In this document: piece by piece, positions 35,341 through 47,629 of the stretch
Position numbering within the stretch: the stretch's first letter is position 1
Layout of the letters: each line of letters opens with the position of its first letter
From: Zingiber officinale
Taxonomy: Eukaryota > Streptophyta > Magnoliopsida > Zingiberales > Zingiberaceae
DNA: 64,000 nt
Assembly (NCBI RefSeq): GCF_018446385.1
Contig: NC_056005.1
Span: 44,025,461 to 44,089,460 of the forward strand
Direction: 5' to 3'
Position numbers and translations under genes: made by a program
The notes under the pieces: generated by a model
Database searches by the model: none
What the model was told of the DNA's origin: nothing
Seen by the model: only the letters and a program-made list of their open reading frames with translations

Positions 35341-38056
35341 AAATACCTTGAACATTTTAGAATAAAAAGAAAATTCAAAACTTGTAACTACATAAGACAT
35401 GAACCCTCAAACTTTAATGAAATATCATAAAACATTTAACTTCACATTAACCTTATACATCAAATAGGTAAGTGAGTTCAGTTCATTGAATGTGGCTTCT
35501 TTACCTCAACCTTTGTTCGTTTAACCAAACTTTTACTTTAGTATTAAGTTTGGTAGTATTTATCGGTATTCTCTAAATTGGATCTTACAACCTTTTTTTC
35601 CTCTGATTTGATAAAGAATTTCAGTATCCTCTAAGTCGGACTCCTTCACCCCTCACATTGCCACACACAATTCACATTTCTAAAACAAAATAATTACTTT
35701 TTCTTGCATCGAAAGTCATTGTTAATAATAAAATAGTTTACTTTGCATGATAAAACAACCGTTAAATTTTCATACATTGAAACTTTACTAAAAGTTATGA
35801 TAAAAGAATTAAAGGTGCGATATTAATAAAAAAAAAATAAACAATACAATTAAGGGTGTTGCTTTAGGGATTCTGCCACACACCCTCATGCACAATCCCT
35901 CCATTCGACTCCATCTTCCACCCCCTTGACTCCCGCCCCTTCTTGACATAGCAACACTCCCTTCTCGGCATACACACTATTGTATTCTCAATAATAACTA
36001 ATAGTGCATTTGTAGTGTATACTTAGCATTTCATATCACTAGTTTTATCGTGCACAAATCCAAGTCTTCTCATTCTTACATATTAAAAGCAACATTCAAC
36101 AATAATATCACTTTATACAACTAAATTTTCATCTCAGCAAGTTACAAGCTACTAGCCTTTCTTTTCTACTATAACCCCTTATATCTTTTCCTAACTTTAA
36201 AAGTACATTGTAACTTCCTGCTCACTTGAATCTTAACATTTATCTGCACAACTTGCATTAATATCTATACACAATACTATAGTGTAGTTAAGCTGCACGT
36301 ATAACTTCAATAACGATTAGAATTCTCATCCACCTAGGAGGAAACCCAACAAAACCAATTTTTTTAGTGTCCCTCGGGCTGTGGAAGATTCTCGAAAACT
36401 TTCATCTTCAAGTGTCCCAATCAACTATGTTAAAACTTCATCAAATCATCGCAAGAAAATTTGGTAAACATATTTATTGACAAATAAATATGCACCCATC
36501 CTTGAAACACCTATAATATGATCCATATGATACAGTAAACAAGTGTTAGAAAACTTGTCTTAGTATTTTATGTGCGAAAAGATATCTACCGAGACATAAG
36601 GGAACGACATGAGATGATTCGACAGCGTTCTTTTTCAATTTCCTCAAGAATTAAGGGTTGGAGAGAGGGGCGATACCAATGTAAGAGAGAATTTAAAATT
36701 CTCTCTTAAAGAAATATATTTAAATGGAAAGAAAGGTTGATTTGCTAGTACATTGGACCAAATCTGTTAATTCATTACTTAGTATATTAATTATTCATAC
36801 TCTTTAATATAAATATATTTATGATAGCATTAAAATCAATTAAATAACATAAAACTCGATTTAGTCAAATTTACGCGAACAGGGTTTACACACTACATGT
36901 GTGTTTTCTTTTGTTTAGTATTGTTTTGTTGCCACTGCCTTCTAACAAATTGTAGACAAACACACGAAATCAAATCAAAACAATTGAAGCTATTGGTCTT
37001 AACATTGAGAAGTAAAGTTGAACAAAGTCTGTGATTTAGGAAGCATGGGGTGCATGGGCAGCTAAGCTATAACATAATTCAAGAGGTTCAATCGAGGAGC
37101 CAAATCACTAAACTGATGGAGATTAAAGCTGCCAACCACTCAGGAGAGACTCAAAAAGCCAAGTCAGAAAGCTAACACCTGCTAAGGAGAGGACTCAATC
37201 CATAGAGGTCACAGAGAGTAAGAAAATCAATCTTGTGCCGATTGGGGATAGAAACTCGATCCTATTGAGATTGTGGGGATAATAAGAACGAAGGAGCTAA
37301 AGGATGTTTCCATAGTGAATAAGTAGAGTGGGGGTGTTCCCAAAGTGAGTGTATGATTAAAGTCATGTGTGATTTTTTGGAGATATTCCTACACGAAAAT
37401 GTTTTCAAAGTGAATGCACGATTGGAATCCTATAAGACATTTTCAGAGGTGTTCCCCAAGTAAGTGCACGGATAGAGTCCTATGTGACCTTTCCAAGGAT
37501 GTTCTTAAATGGGAATGTTTCCAAAGCTTTAAATGCATGGTTGGAGTCATGTGTGACCTTTCACTTAACCATGCAACCGATGAGTGAAAAACTATAAGAC
37601 TATCTAAGCTTTAGCCCTGTGACTAAGATGTATGAGGTTGCCCTCATTTGTAGAGTTATTGGAGGATCTCGACCATACGGTTGATGTGTATAGATCGCTA
37701 CACTCAGGTCCCTTGAGTGTGTGCAACAAATCATCCTTCTACTAATCGAGGATATTATTGATTTCTATGAGAGGCATAGTATCTCGCAGAGGTAAATGAC
37801 TTTCCTCTTGATTTGTTTATCGGGAAAGTTTGAAATATAACTTATGCACATTCAAAAATCCTAATCCTAATCCCAAAATGACTTTCATCTTATTTGGGAT
37901 TTGAATCCTAAATTTTTTATTATTTCTCTGAGTGTAGTATTTTATCATTGCACCACACCTGTAGAGACATCTCTCTTTAACATTTTGTTGTGGCATCATA
38001 CGACAAAATTCTTCCATCAATAGTTTGATATCAAATTAGTCAACTTTCTAATTGAC
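34662..38056. other. AT-rich sequence after the primer site, no gene recognised
   Basis: The first few hundred bases should be the leader of the element whose 5' LTR ends at 34646, but no gag follows. A (CT)n(AT)n microsatellite is at 35273-35337. Between 37280 and 37570 a ~60-80-base motif built on GTGTTCCCAAAGTGAGTGCA recurs imperfectly. The open frames here are short and unconvincing. Confidence 0.4.
35273..35337. repeat. Compound microsatellite (CT)16(AT)16
   Basis: An uninterrupted CT run of about 32 bases is followed by an uninterrupted AT run of about 33 bases. Confidence 0.95.
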
Positions 38057-38059
38057 TTA

Positions 38060-38869
38060 GGCTACGTTTATTTAGGTGTAATGTAATCTACTTTGTAATA
38101 TAATCAAATTTGTAATATAATGTAATCTTGATTACATTAATACGTTTGGTAATGTAATGTATGTAATCTTTGATTTCAAGGATGATTACATTCTTTTGTT
38201 TGGTGTCCATTATTTTTTATAAGCAATGTAATTCGTATTATTATAAAATGACAAAAATATCCTGTGATCTCTACCGATGGCCGCCGCACCTCTGTCGGAG
38301 CTTGCGGCAACCAGCGGCTGCCGCCAATTGACAACCGGCGACGCTCGGCGGTGGTCGGCGGCGGCGACGGCCGGCGATGGTCGCCGGCGGCGGCGGTGGT
38401 CACCGGTGGCGGTGGTTGCCGGCGGCGGCGGGCAGCGGTGACTGCCGGTGGGCGGTGGCCGGCGGCGATCAGTGGTGGGCGGCGACTGGTGACCGGCGAT
38501 GGGCGGCGGCCAGTGATGGGCGGCCACCGGTCGACGCCGGCGACCGACGATCGACGATCGGCGGCTGGCAGTGGCCACCTGTGGCGGCGCCCGGCAGTGG
38601 CCACCTGTGGCGGCGGTCGACGACAGTGGGCAGCGGTCGTGGTGGACTAGGGGTATATTCGGCATTTAAATTTTGATTAAACGGTGACTTCGTAATGTAA
38701 TCAGATTACATAGTATTTACTTTGTAATTCAGATTACAAAACTTCACTACCTTTTGTAATCCAGATTACATTACATTACAAGTTTAAAATTAAACCAAAC
38801 AAAATAATCAATCTTATAATGTAATCCTGATTATATTACAATGTAGATTACACCCTACCAAACATAGTC
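38060..38869. mobile_element. 810-bp MITE-like element with TTA TSD and GC-rich core
   Basis: Flanked by TTA (38057-38059 and 38870-38872). The ends GGCTACGTTT and AAACATAGTC are imperfectly inverted. Both subterminal regions are packed with TGTAATCTGATTACA-like motifs that pair with each other. The TTA duplication suggests the PIF/Harbinger (Tourist) type. The centre (about 38255-38660) is a very GC-rich run of GGCGGCGG/CCGGCGG units that gives long open frames on both strands with low-complexity Gly/Arg/Pro translations; I do not treat these as genes. Confidence 0.7.
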
Positions 38870-38872
38870 TTA

Positions 38873-41317
38873 GCTACAAATAAAAATATTCTAGTAGCTA
38901 GTCATCTAGCTTGATTCAACTGATTACTCGACTCAACCATTACCAGTTGACTATGTTTATTATCAATCAATTGAGAAAAACCACAAATCTAGAAATCATA
39001 ATTAGGCTCCTTAACCACTAATCGACTGGATCCAATTATAATCAATGGATTCTTGACTAGGACCAATTTTAAGGTCAAGTATGCTTATGTGAATTCTCTA
39101 CTCTCCCCTTGAGTATAAGTCATCAAACATTCAACTCACAAGAAGTTTACCTATGTAATTTTTTTTACTATGAACTCAAGTGTTTATGAACAACTTTGAT
39201 ATTCGACTTAAGTAATAACTTGTTTATATTCGTTCAATATACATAAAATTAATTAAACAAATAAGTTTGAATAACTTGTTAAATTAAACAAACAAGGTTG
39301 AACACATATGTGTTCAATTAGCTCATTATCGTTTATGAACAACGTTCACGAATCATATTCATTAATAAATTTTTTTCAATAACTAAATAAATAATAAAAT
39401 AAAATAAATAAATAAGTTTGAATAATCAAGCTCAATAATCAATCAAATAATTAAAAGTTTCAAACAATCAAATAAACTTGAATTGAAAGTTCAATAGCAT
39501 CTAAACGAACTAAACTCGAACCAAACTCAAATCAATCTTGAATTGAGAGATCGATAATATCTAAACGAACCAAGCTCATAAAAAATAAATTAAGTCAAGC
39601 TTGAATAATCATTTCAAAAGCTTGGTTTATTTTAAGCTCGGCTCAGCATAACTCGATTATCTTATCAAACAAGTTTGAACACTCCAAAACTTAACTCGGT
39701 CTATTTATAATCCTATTTTTTTTTTATCAAACTTCTTATCTCTCGGGTGCACATAAATCACTCGGTGACATTTTTCATACTTCATCTGTATAGTTGACCT
39801 ACACAATATACTGCAATCCTCCTATCATGTAGTGCATCAAATGTCGCACGCTATTCGTTCGTCGATCTCCATGGACCTTAGACCATTAGGTATCCAAAAC
39901 CCTTGGCCGTACCGAATTGTCTCCATGTGTTTTCTCCAAACTTTACATATAAATATCAAATATAAAGATATTTATCCAAATAACAAAACATATAATCGAT
40001 TACATTAAAAAAAATAAAATTAATTACACCAACACAAATATTATATATGAAATAATTATTTAATTTAAACAAAATTAACAAAATTAAACCTTCTATTTCT
40101 TTTAAATAAAATAAAAATTTCTCGGGTCATATGGTCCATGCATATGCGCACTCATTCCATGCACCTACTATTTTGATTTCTAAATTATAACTTAATAGAT
40201 TGGGATGCTTAATATAATTTTCAAATGAAGATCCAACGCACAAGCATCAAACAACCTATTGATTTTATTTTTTTTTTTTACAATCCCTATCCTATTTCAT
40301 GGCTTCATTAAAGTAACACCGACCTTGATTAAAAATGAGATAATGATGATAATTACTTAAACCCAAAAAACTTTATTAATAAAACAAACAAAAATATGCA
40401 TATTACTTATTACTCACTGTATTTGTACAGATATATTGATTGGCATCAAGTCATCAATTATTATGTTTATGATAATGCAATGATAAATAATAAAAGTACT
40501 AAAGTTTAAATTTTAATTGAATTTTTTTGATAGATAAATTAGAAAAAAAAAACTAATATTAATTGAATTAAAGTGTCTGCCTGATTGACATGGCGCCCAA
40601 GAGGAGCTGGAAAATGACAGCGAAAGAAAAGCCATGTACTCTGTATCTGAGCTCACATCAGACAAATAGCTTTGTAAGTTCAATGAATCATGTCCACACA
40701 AGTATTCTCTCTTGAACCATTCAAAGTCTTATAGATTGTATATTTCAGAAAAAAAAAAAGTCAATGTCCCATGATACGGTGGTGATATAGATGACCTAAA
40801 AAACTGGATCACAGTAACCAGGATCGACTGATATAGAGGTGAAAGTTAAATAGCTAAAATTATAGACTCAGATGAATCTGAAGACTACGGACCGAGTAGG
40901 GTTGGCCGAGTGAGATCATAATGCTGGTTGAATATGAAGGGCGACTAAATTGTCCAATCGCAATCCTCTGTAACTTACGAATGAGATTGAGAGTCAAATA
41001 TTAAGTTATCCGATTCATCGTCCTTGTCGATCGGACCTAAGGGCCGAGTGTACACAGTGCATCTCTTTGATAACATGAAAACTGAGTCAAGAACATGCCA
41101 ATATCTACACTCTGTACGGCCGAGCTAGCGATATATTGGTCAAGTGACCATCGGTCGGCAAAGCATTGATTTGAGTATCAAAAGATCAACGCCAAAGATG
41201 TAATACTAACGCTTTTAATTTTACAAGATAACACGGAGTTTTCGACGAATTAACAATAAAGTCATGTTTCAACTTCTTACGTTTATCGATATTGGATAAG
41301 ACTAAAATTTTAATTTA
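38873..41317. other. AT-rich intergenic sequence with degenerate repeats
   Basis: No gene recognised. Around 39470-39600 a ~60-bp unit starting TTGAATTGA is tandemly duplicated (39479, 39539), inside a stretch rich in AAGCTTGAATAATC and GAACCAAGCTC motifs that looks like an old decayed repeat. From 40740 to 41200 a moderately GC-rich stretch with GGCCGAGTG motifs looks like another eroded element. Confidence 0.4.
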
Positions 41318-41333
41318 TATTAGATTTTAGAAA
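41318..41333 (+). repeat. Left 16-bp TSD of the LINE
   Basis: TATTAGATTTTAGAAA, identical to 44570-44585. Confidence 0.92.
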
Positions 41334-41437
41334 ACTCCGCCCATGATGACCGGTCATGGCCGGTCCCAAGCCCAGATAAAGGAGGAGGGTTGCGTTAGGT
41401 TGCCAGCCAGCGTCAAACTATGACAAATATTTCATGA

Positions 41438-42655
41438 ATGAATCCATTAAACTATTGTGCTAATGCTAGGTTGTTCCCCGGAAGGAACGCGTTGCAGGGT
41501 CCGACTGTAACGTCTCGGCAAGGACCGCTACATCTCCATAACTCGGGTGTAGTGATAAATATGCAAGAGTTCGCGTTACAGGGTCCAACTGTAACGTCTC
41601 AGCAAGGATCGCTACATCTCCATGAGAACTTGGGTGTAGTGTTAAATAGGCAAGAGTTCTCACACCATATGTTAGATAAGAACAAATATGATAGGAAAAC
41701 TAATAATCTAAGATTTGGAACATGGAACATAGGAACTCTCACTGGTAAATCAATGGAGGTAGTAGATATGATGATTAGGAGAAAAATTAATATTTTGACA
41801 AAATGGACAGGTGAGAAGGCAAAGATGATAGAGAACTCGGGTTTTAAGTTATGGTACACGGGAAAGAGTAAAACAAGAAATGGAGTGGGTATTATTGTAG
41901 ATAGTTTGTTAAAGGATGAAGTTGTAGGAGTAGTTAGAAAAGGGGATAGAATTATAACCCTTAAGATAATAGTGGCGAAAGAAACTATGAACATAATTAG
42001 TGTATATGCACCACAAGTAGAATTAGATGAAGCTACCAAATTAAGGTTTTGGGAGGACTTAGATAAAATATTACAAAATATTCCACCAAATGAAAGGATT
42101 TTAATAGGAGGTGATCTAAATGGGCATGTCGGAGTAAAAAATAAGGAATATGAGAGAGTACATGGGAGTTATGGGTTTAGAACGAGGAATGAGGAAGGGA
42201 AAACTATATTAGATTTTGCGATAGCATATGACCTTATATTAGCTAATACGTTTTTTAAAAAAAGAGAAGAACACTTAGTCACATTCAAAAGCGGGAATAA
42301 TATATCGCAAATTGACTTTCTTATGGTTAGGAAGAAGGATAGAAAGATTTGTAAAGATTGCAAAGTCATCCCTGGAGAAAGCTTAACTACCCAACATAGG
42401 GTAGTAGTGTTGGATATACGCCTCAAACATAGTATCAATAGAAAGAAAATATATACAATTCCTAGAATTAAGTGGTGGAAGTTAAAAGATGGGAAACAAC
42501 ATATATTTAAAGAGAAGGTAGAAGTACAAGCATTAGGTGAAATATACGATGACTCTAATACAACATGGGATAAGATGGTATCAAAGTTGAAAATAGTAGC
42601 TAAGAGTGTCCTCGGTGAGTCAAAGGGGCATGCACCGCTAAGTAAAGAATTTTGA
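41438..42655 (+). pseudogene. RTE LINE endonuclease (APE-type) domain, first part of the ORF
   Basis: Apurinic-endonuclease-like domain: LRFGTWNIGTLTGK (about residue 91), NIISVYAPQ, ILIGGDLNGHVG and a C-terminal SQIDFLMV / TTQHRVVVLD. At about 41795 INIL is followed directly by TKWTGEKAK. Relatives have four residues between these, including the metal-binding Glu of the Q-E-T-K motif, so an in-frame 12-base deletion has removed a catalytic residue. The N-terminal part contains an 84-base tandem duplication (41489 and 41573) giving two copies of ALQGPTVTS. The frame ends at TGA 42653. Confidence 0.85.
41489..41660 (+). repeat. 84-bp tandem duplication in the LINE 5' coding region
   Basis: Copies start at 41489 (GCGTTGCAGGGTCC) and 41573 (GCGTTACAGGGTCC) with about 90% identity. 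Confidence 0.85.
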
Positions 42656-44569
42656 TGGTGGAATGAGAAAGTACAAGAGAAAGTGAAGGAAAAACGAATA
42701 ACTTATAAGGAATTATATATTTGTAAGAACGAGGAAAATTTAAAAAAATATACAATAACCAAGAAAGAAGCTAAGAAAGTAGTGAGTGAAGCAAAAAATG
42801 AAACTTTTGAACGGTTATATTAAAAATTGGACACAAAAGAAGGGGAAAAAGACATATATAGAATAGCTATAGGGAGAGAAAGAAAAACAAGAGATCTTAG
42901 CCAAATAAAATGTATTAAAGATGAATGTAATAGGGTATTAGTAAGCGATGGAGAAATAAAAGAGCGGTGGAAGAGGTATTTTCATCAACTTTTTAATGAA
43001 GGTTTAGGAGACAAACTTAACTTAGGTAATTTAATTAGGTCAAATGAGCATCGAAATTTTAATTTTTATCGTAGAATTCAAACTTCAGAAGTAAAACAAG
43101 CTTTAAATGAGATGCACAATGGAAAAGCCGTTGGACCAGATGATATTCCGATAGAGGTATGGAAGTCCTTAGGGAAACAAGGTATTGAATGACTTACAAA
43201 ATTATTTAACATGATATTGAAAACGAAAAAAATGCCTGATCAATGGAGGATAAGTACTCTAGTTCCCTTATATAAGAATAAGGGAGACGTACAAAATTGT
43301 GCAAACTATAGGGGTATTAAACTAATGAGTCATATTATGAAACTTTGGGAAAAAGTAATAAAAAAAAGATTAAGGAAGGAGACCATAGTGACAGAAAATC
43401 AATTTGGATTCATGCCTGGAAGGTCGACAATAGAAGCTATACATCTTCTTAGACAATTAATTGAAAAATATCGGGAGCAAAAACAAGATCTACACATGGT
43501 ATTCATTGACTTAGAAAAGGCATATGATAGAGTCCCAAGAGAAATTATATGGAGAATTTTAGAAAAGAGAGGTGTTAGCGTAACATATATTGAACTAATT
43601 AAGGATATGTATGAGGATGTAACGACCAGAGTTAAGACTTCAAGTGGAGTAACTGAAACATTTCCAATAAAGATAGGGTTACATCAAGGATCAACTCTAA
43701 GTCCCTATCTTTTTACATTAATTATGGATGAACTCACTGCACACATTTAAGACACAGTACCGTGGTGCATGTTGTTTGCAGATGATATTATTTTGGTAGA
43801 TGAGACACGTGAAGGAGTAAATGCTAAGCTAGAATCTTGGAGGAAAACACTAGAAGGGAAAGATTTTAAGCTTAGTAGATTAAAGACGGAATATATGAAA
43901 TTTAAGTTTAGCAATATTAGAAGTAATGAAACAATTGTTAAGATATGAGAGGACGAGTTGCCTGGAACCGAGAGATTTAAATATTTAGGATTATTTTTAC
44001 AAAATGATGGAGGGATTGAGAGAGATGTCTTACATATAATACAAGCAGGATGGGTGAAATGGAGGAGAGCGTCGAGTGTTTTATGTGACCGTAAAGTACC
44101 TCTTAAACTTAAAGGTAAATTCTATAAAATCGCAGTTAGACCTGCTATGATATATGGAGCTGAATGTTTGGCTATGACTCGAGCACATGAGCAGAAGATG
44201 AGAGTTGCAGAGATGAGGATGTTAAGGTGGATGTGTGGATATACGAGGATGGACAAAATAAGAAATGAGAGTATTAGAGAAAAAGTAGGAGTTGCATCTA
44301 TTGAGGAAAAACTCAGAGAGACACGTTTAGGATGATATGAATATTTACTTAGACGACCAATAAATGCTCCAGTTAGGCGATGTGAAACTATGATAAACAT
44401 ACATATAAAACGAGGAAGAGGAAGCCCAAAAAAGACTTGGTTAGCAATAATAAAACAAGATAAAATTTATTTAAATATAGATGATGATATAATAGGAGAT
44501 AGAGCTCAATGACGTAAAAGGATTCATACAGCCGACCCCACCTAGTTAGAAAAGATTTGGTTGTTGTTG
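42656..44569 (+). pseudogene. RTE LINE reverse transcriptase and C-terminal region, with nonsense mutations
   Basis: Continues the endonuclease frame. RT motifs: GKAVGPDDIPIEVW, WRISTLVPLYKNKGD, NYRGIKLMSH, ENQFGFMPGRST, VFIDLEKAYDRVP, LHQGSTLSPYLFTL and [11 protein letters not shown] (the FADD palm). The RTE-typical C-terminus follows: FKYLGLFLQNDGG, IQAGWVKWRRAS, LRWMCGYTRMDKIRNE. In-frame stops lie near 42821, 43190, 43748, 43946 and 44333. Most sit where relatives have Trp, Gln or Arg, as expected from C-to-T or G-to-A change. The enzyme cannot be made whole from this copy. Confidence 0.88.
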
Positions 44570-44585
44570 TATTAGATTTTAGAAA
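44570..44585 (+). repeat. Right 16-bp TSD of the LINE
   Basis: TATTAGATTTTAGAAA, matching 41318-41333. Confidence 0.92.
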
Positions 44586-45159
44586 GTTTTAGAATAGTGT
44601 AATAAACTTTTTGTAATAACTCACGACCACTAACGAATATGAGCGAGCTCGACTCAGGGGCAATGTGCAGTCATGAGCCTACCTCACATAGGCCGCGAGG
44701 GAGCTCGCAATCTCGAGTGAACTCAAAACTGCTGGCCCCTTCTACGAGGTCGCACGCAATTGTGACTTGTCAGGTTCCATGAGGAGGCAATTGTGAGGTT
44801 ACTCGTGCCAATTCCGTCACAACCTCTTGGAATCTGCTGGTTTTTTTTTCTCTCTGTTTTTTTCTTTTTGTTTTTCCCCTTCAAGGATATCCAAATCTCA
44901 GCCCTCAGCCCTCAGCCTAAACAAAGCAAACGAATGAAGTAACAACGTCAGCGAATCTGGCCTTCCGTTTCTCGATCGAGCCGGCCAGCCGCCGTGCGTC
45001 ATTGAGGCACGTGACATTTCGATCATGGGGTCACGCAAGCCCCGTCCAATAGAACTACCCCATCCAATAAATGCCCGGCGAGTCCAACGTTCAACTACCG
45101 ACCAAAAACAGAGCAAAACAGAGCAAAGGGACCTGCTCCGCTCCTTTCCTCAAATCTCA
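44586..45159 (+). promoter_or_regulatory. Upstream region of the ERF gene, with GCC-box and G-box
   Basis: AGCCGCC (44987-44993) is the core GCC-box bound by ERF proteins, and CACGTG (45008-45013) is a G-box. Both lie about 150-175 bases before the ATG. A TGACGTT-type motif on the minus strand is near 44944. A (CAGCCCT)n run is near 44900. No clear TATA box is seen. The sites are exact matches to known cores; that they are used is inference. Confidence 0.5.
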
Positions 45160-45858
45160 ATGGATTCTCCCCAGTCTCTCTACTTGCCTTTATCCGACTC
45201 CTCGTCGGCATCGGAGACGGGCTCGCAGGAGAACTACCCCTGCACCAGAGCATGCGTAGAAGGTCTCCCTCTTCCCTTCGACACCAACGACGCCGCAGAG
45301 ATGCAATTGCTCGACATGCTTATCAGCATCTCTTCTTCAACAACTGCGACGAGCAGCGGCGGACTCGGAGACGTCGAATCATTGCAGAGAAGCCAATTCG
45401 AGACGACAGCGCCAGTGAACGCGGGAGAGAAAAGCTACCGCGGGGTGCGGAAGCGGCCGTGGGGGAAGTTCGCGGCTGAGATCCGCGACTCGACGCAAAA
45501 AGGGGTGAGGGTGTGGCTGGGCACCTTTGACAGCGCCGAAGCCGCCGCCTTGACGTACGACCAGGCCGCGTGGGCGATGCGGGGGCCAGCGGCGGTGCTC
45601 AACTTCCCGGCGGAGCGCGTCCGGGAGTCGCTACACGGGCTGGGGATCGACTTTGGGGGATCCCCCGTGCTGGCCCTCAAAAAGAGGCACCGCATCAGGC
45701 GGCGATCGCCGGCGAAGCAGCGTAAGGCCAGGGATTCCACCGGCAGCGGCGGCTGCAGAAGCAGCAGTGGCACGGAGAGCGTGGTGGAGTTGGAGGACTT
45801 GGGAGCAGAGTATCTGGAGGAGCTACTGAGCCTCTCCGAGCTTGCGAGCCCACAGTGA
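45160..45858 (+). CDS. Ethylene-response factor, AP2/ERF group IX (ERF1/ORA59-like), intronless
   Basis: 232 residues. One AP2 domain (about 92-151) runs [20 protein letters not shown] ... [20 protein letters not shown] ... [10 protein letters not shown]. The Ala105 and Asp110 positions (14 and 19 of the domain) mark the ERF rather than the DREB class, and so predict GCC-box binding in the nucleus. A basic KKRHRIRRR (174-182) could be a nuclear localisation signal. The C-terminal [16 protein letters not shown] (208-223) matches the CMIX-1/EDLL-like acidic activation motif of group IX jasmonate/ethylene defence regulators. A longer in-frame extension starts at 45025. I chose the ATG at 45160 because [11 protein letters not shown] is a normal family start and the extension is not conserved-looking. 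The gene appears intact; expression by ethylene or jasmonate is inferred from the family. Confidence 0.92.
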   Translation: MDSPQSLYLPLSDSSSASETGSQENYPCTRACVEGLPLPFDTNDAAEMQLLDMLISISSSTTATSSGGLGDVESLQRSQFETTAPVNAGEKSYRGVRKRPWGKFAAEIRDSTQKGVRVWLGTFDSAEAAALTYDQAAWAMRGPAAVLNFPAERVRESLHGLGIDFGGSPVLALKKRHRIRRRSPAKQRKARDSTGSGGCRSSSGTESVVELEDLGAEYLEELLSLSELASPQ

Positions 45859-46440
45859 CGTCGCCAAGCAATGCATTATCCACTAGATTGATAGATGACT
45901 GATAGATATCAGTTGACAGGTTGGAGGGAAGAGATGGCTTGTTGCTTTGTCCGAATCCACGATGCGTGTATCCAAATATTTGTCGTTAACAATTGTGAAT
46001 GCTTCGGGTAGAATTCCATCATCACGTTACGTTACGTGACGTGAGCCTTCAAAAGTATATATGGTCATAAATATTTCTATTTTATTTTTGTTCATGTTAG
46101 TCTTCTTTTTGAGAAAATTGTAAGATGCATTGAACGTTATTGAGGTTTGCCATGGGACCCATCTGATAATAAACGACAGGGCGCATGATGGCATGCTATT
46201 CGTGTAAATTAGAAAATCCCTCTTTTTATGGATGCACTGTTGCTTTTTCTCCGAGCAGTATTTTACCTTAAATTGATAATAATTTAGAAAAAAATAAATA
46301 CTAAATTGATTTTTTTTAAATCAGTAATGATTCTATTCGAAATCTAAATAAGATGAAAACTAGATAAGTTATTATTGACATTGACAAAGTGATGATTGAG
46401 ACACCTTTCTTATATGTGCTTCTAAAAATGGACTCTCGCG
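45859..46440. other. 3' flank of the ERF gene
   Basis: Probably 3' UTR and intergenic DNA. CACGTTACGTTACGTGACGT near 46023 is a short local repeat of ACGT. No gene is seen. Confidence 0.5.
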
Positions 46441-47629
46441 TGGAATTGACGGACGATGATGATTGAACCGACGATACCTGAGCTTTGCACATACTCAAAC
46501 AAGCACACGGGTGTTAGAGGTCAGAAAATCAAGGAAAAAATCTCTGGAGCAGACTCTTCGATGCTCAAGTCAGGTACATTTGCCCCCCAAAAAATAGTAT
46601 ATCAGGCAGAAAGAAAATATAAAACAAGTGCGAATGTGCGAGAGAGCGTACCTGTGTGAGAGAGAGGACCTCCCTTTTTATACGACAGTGCGTACCTTCT
46701 GGAGCCTAACTGATGCTAGAGAATGTCGGGTGTCAGAACTTGTCAGGTGATGGAGGGCACGTGGTGTCCTCCTGTAGACCGAAGGAATGCTCCATTCGTA
46801 GGTGCCTGCAGACCGTTGGAATATCCCCTGACACTCAGCAGTTATTCTCTGACAGGCGGTTACGATTTCCTATCCTTATTGTCATGTAGCGCCTTCTGTC
46901 CTGACCGGGTTTAGAGCAGCTCGGGATGATCAGTCGAGTGTAACACTTGGCATAAACCTCGGGAGCCGGGAGCTGTGGAAAGTGCGTTCAAGAGCCGACC
47001 GGGAGTTTTCTTTCAAGGGAACTTGTCCTACATACAACCAGGCCGTGAAAGCCCAACCAGTTGGATCCAGGTCAGATATCACCCTAACTATCTACCAGGT
47101 CTTAGGCCAAGGTATCTTAGATCTGGAGTCTTGGTTCGTGAGAACCCGCCCGAGACTTATGTGGCTAACATCATCACACGATCCTTACTTCCTCTTTCCA
47201 TACCTGTTGACTGCCACGTCTTCTTGACCTCTGACTGCCATGTCACCTTGCCTTATGATTGTCACGCCCTCTTAACTTCTGAATGACACGCCCTCTTGAC
47301 TTCTGACTGACACGTCCTCTTAACTTCTGACTATCCAACTTTATCGAACCCCACTATTATTAACCGTATCACAAGCCTCCCCCAAGTCTAGTAGAAGGAG
47401 GCTCAGGTTCAACTGACTGGACTCATGCTCCAGTTTACTTATTCCACCATGGCATTTATAAATGTTGCACCTTTTCCCAGATCCCCGGATATGCACCCTG
47501 ATTAATTACCCAATCAACCTTGGGAGAAGGGCCTCATAAACTCTTTGAAGACGACTCTTCACACCTTCCTCTTTAAAAGGGGTGAGTCCTCCAACACCAT
47601 TATACTTTTCTTGCTGACTTCTTCTGACC
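46441..47629 (+). other. Repeat-derived region upstream of the coiled-coil ORF
   Basis: GC-balanced sequence unlike the flanking AT-rich DNA, with only short frames. Short direct repeats around 47205-47335 read TGAC-GCCACGTC-TCTTGACTTC in about six imperfect copies. CATTTATAAATG near 47451 and TTTAAAAGGGG near 47571 could be promoter elements for the ORF at 47630. It is probably part of an unidentified transposable element. Confidence 0.35.

Larger units (their letters stand above)
41334..44569 (+). mobile_element. Full-length RTE-clade LINE (non-LTR retrotransposon), 3236 bp
   Basis: A 16-bp TSD brackets an element that starts with a short GC-rich 5' region (GGCCGGTCCCAAGCCCAGAT near 41361). 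It encodes an endonuclease followed by reverse transcriptase in a single frame, and ends in a short TTGTTGTTGT tail instead of poly(A), which is typical of plant RTE elements. The coding frame is broken by six in-frame stops, but I see no frameshift. It inserted 0.6 kb upstream of the ERF gene, in the same orientation. Confidence 0.92.

Noticed and set aside
38176-38665. Several overlapping 100-150-codon frames on both strands
   Set aside because: They lie in a GGC/CCG-rich low-complexity core of a MITE-like element; the translations are Arg/Gly/Pro/Ala runs with no domain.
45025-45159. Longer in-frame N-terminus for the ERF gene
   Set aside because: The added 45 residues are unlike ERF proteins and overlap the promoter motifs; [11 protein letters not shown] at 45160 is a normal start.
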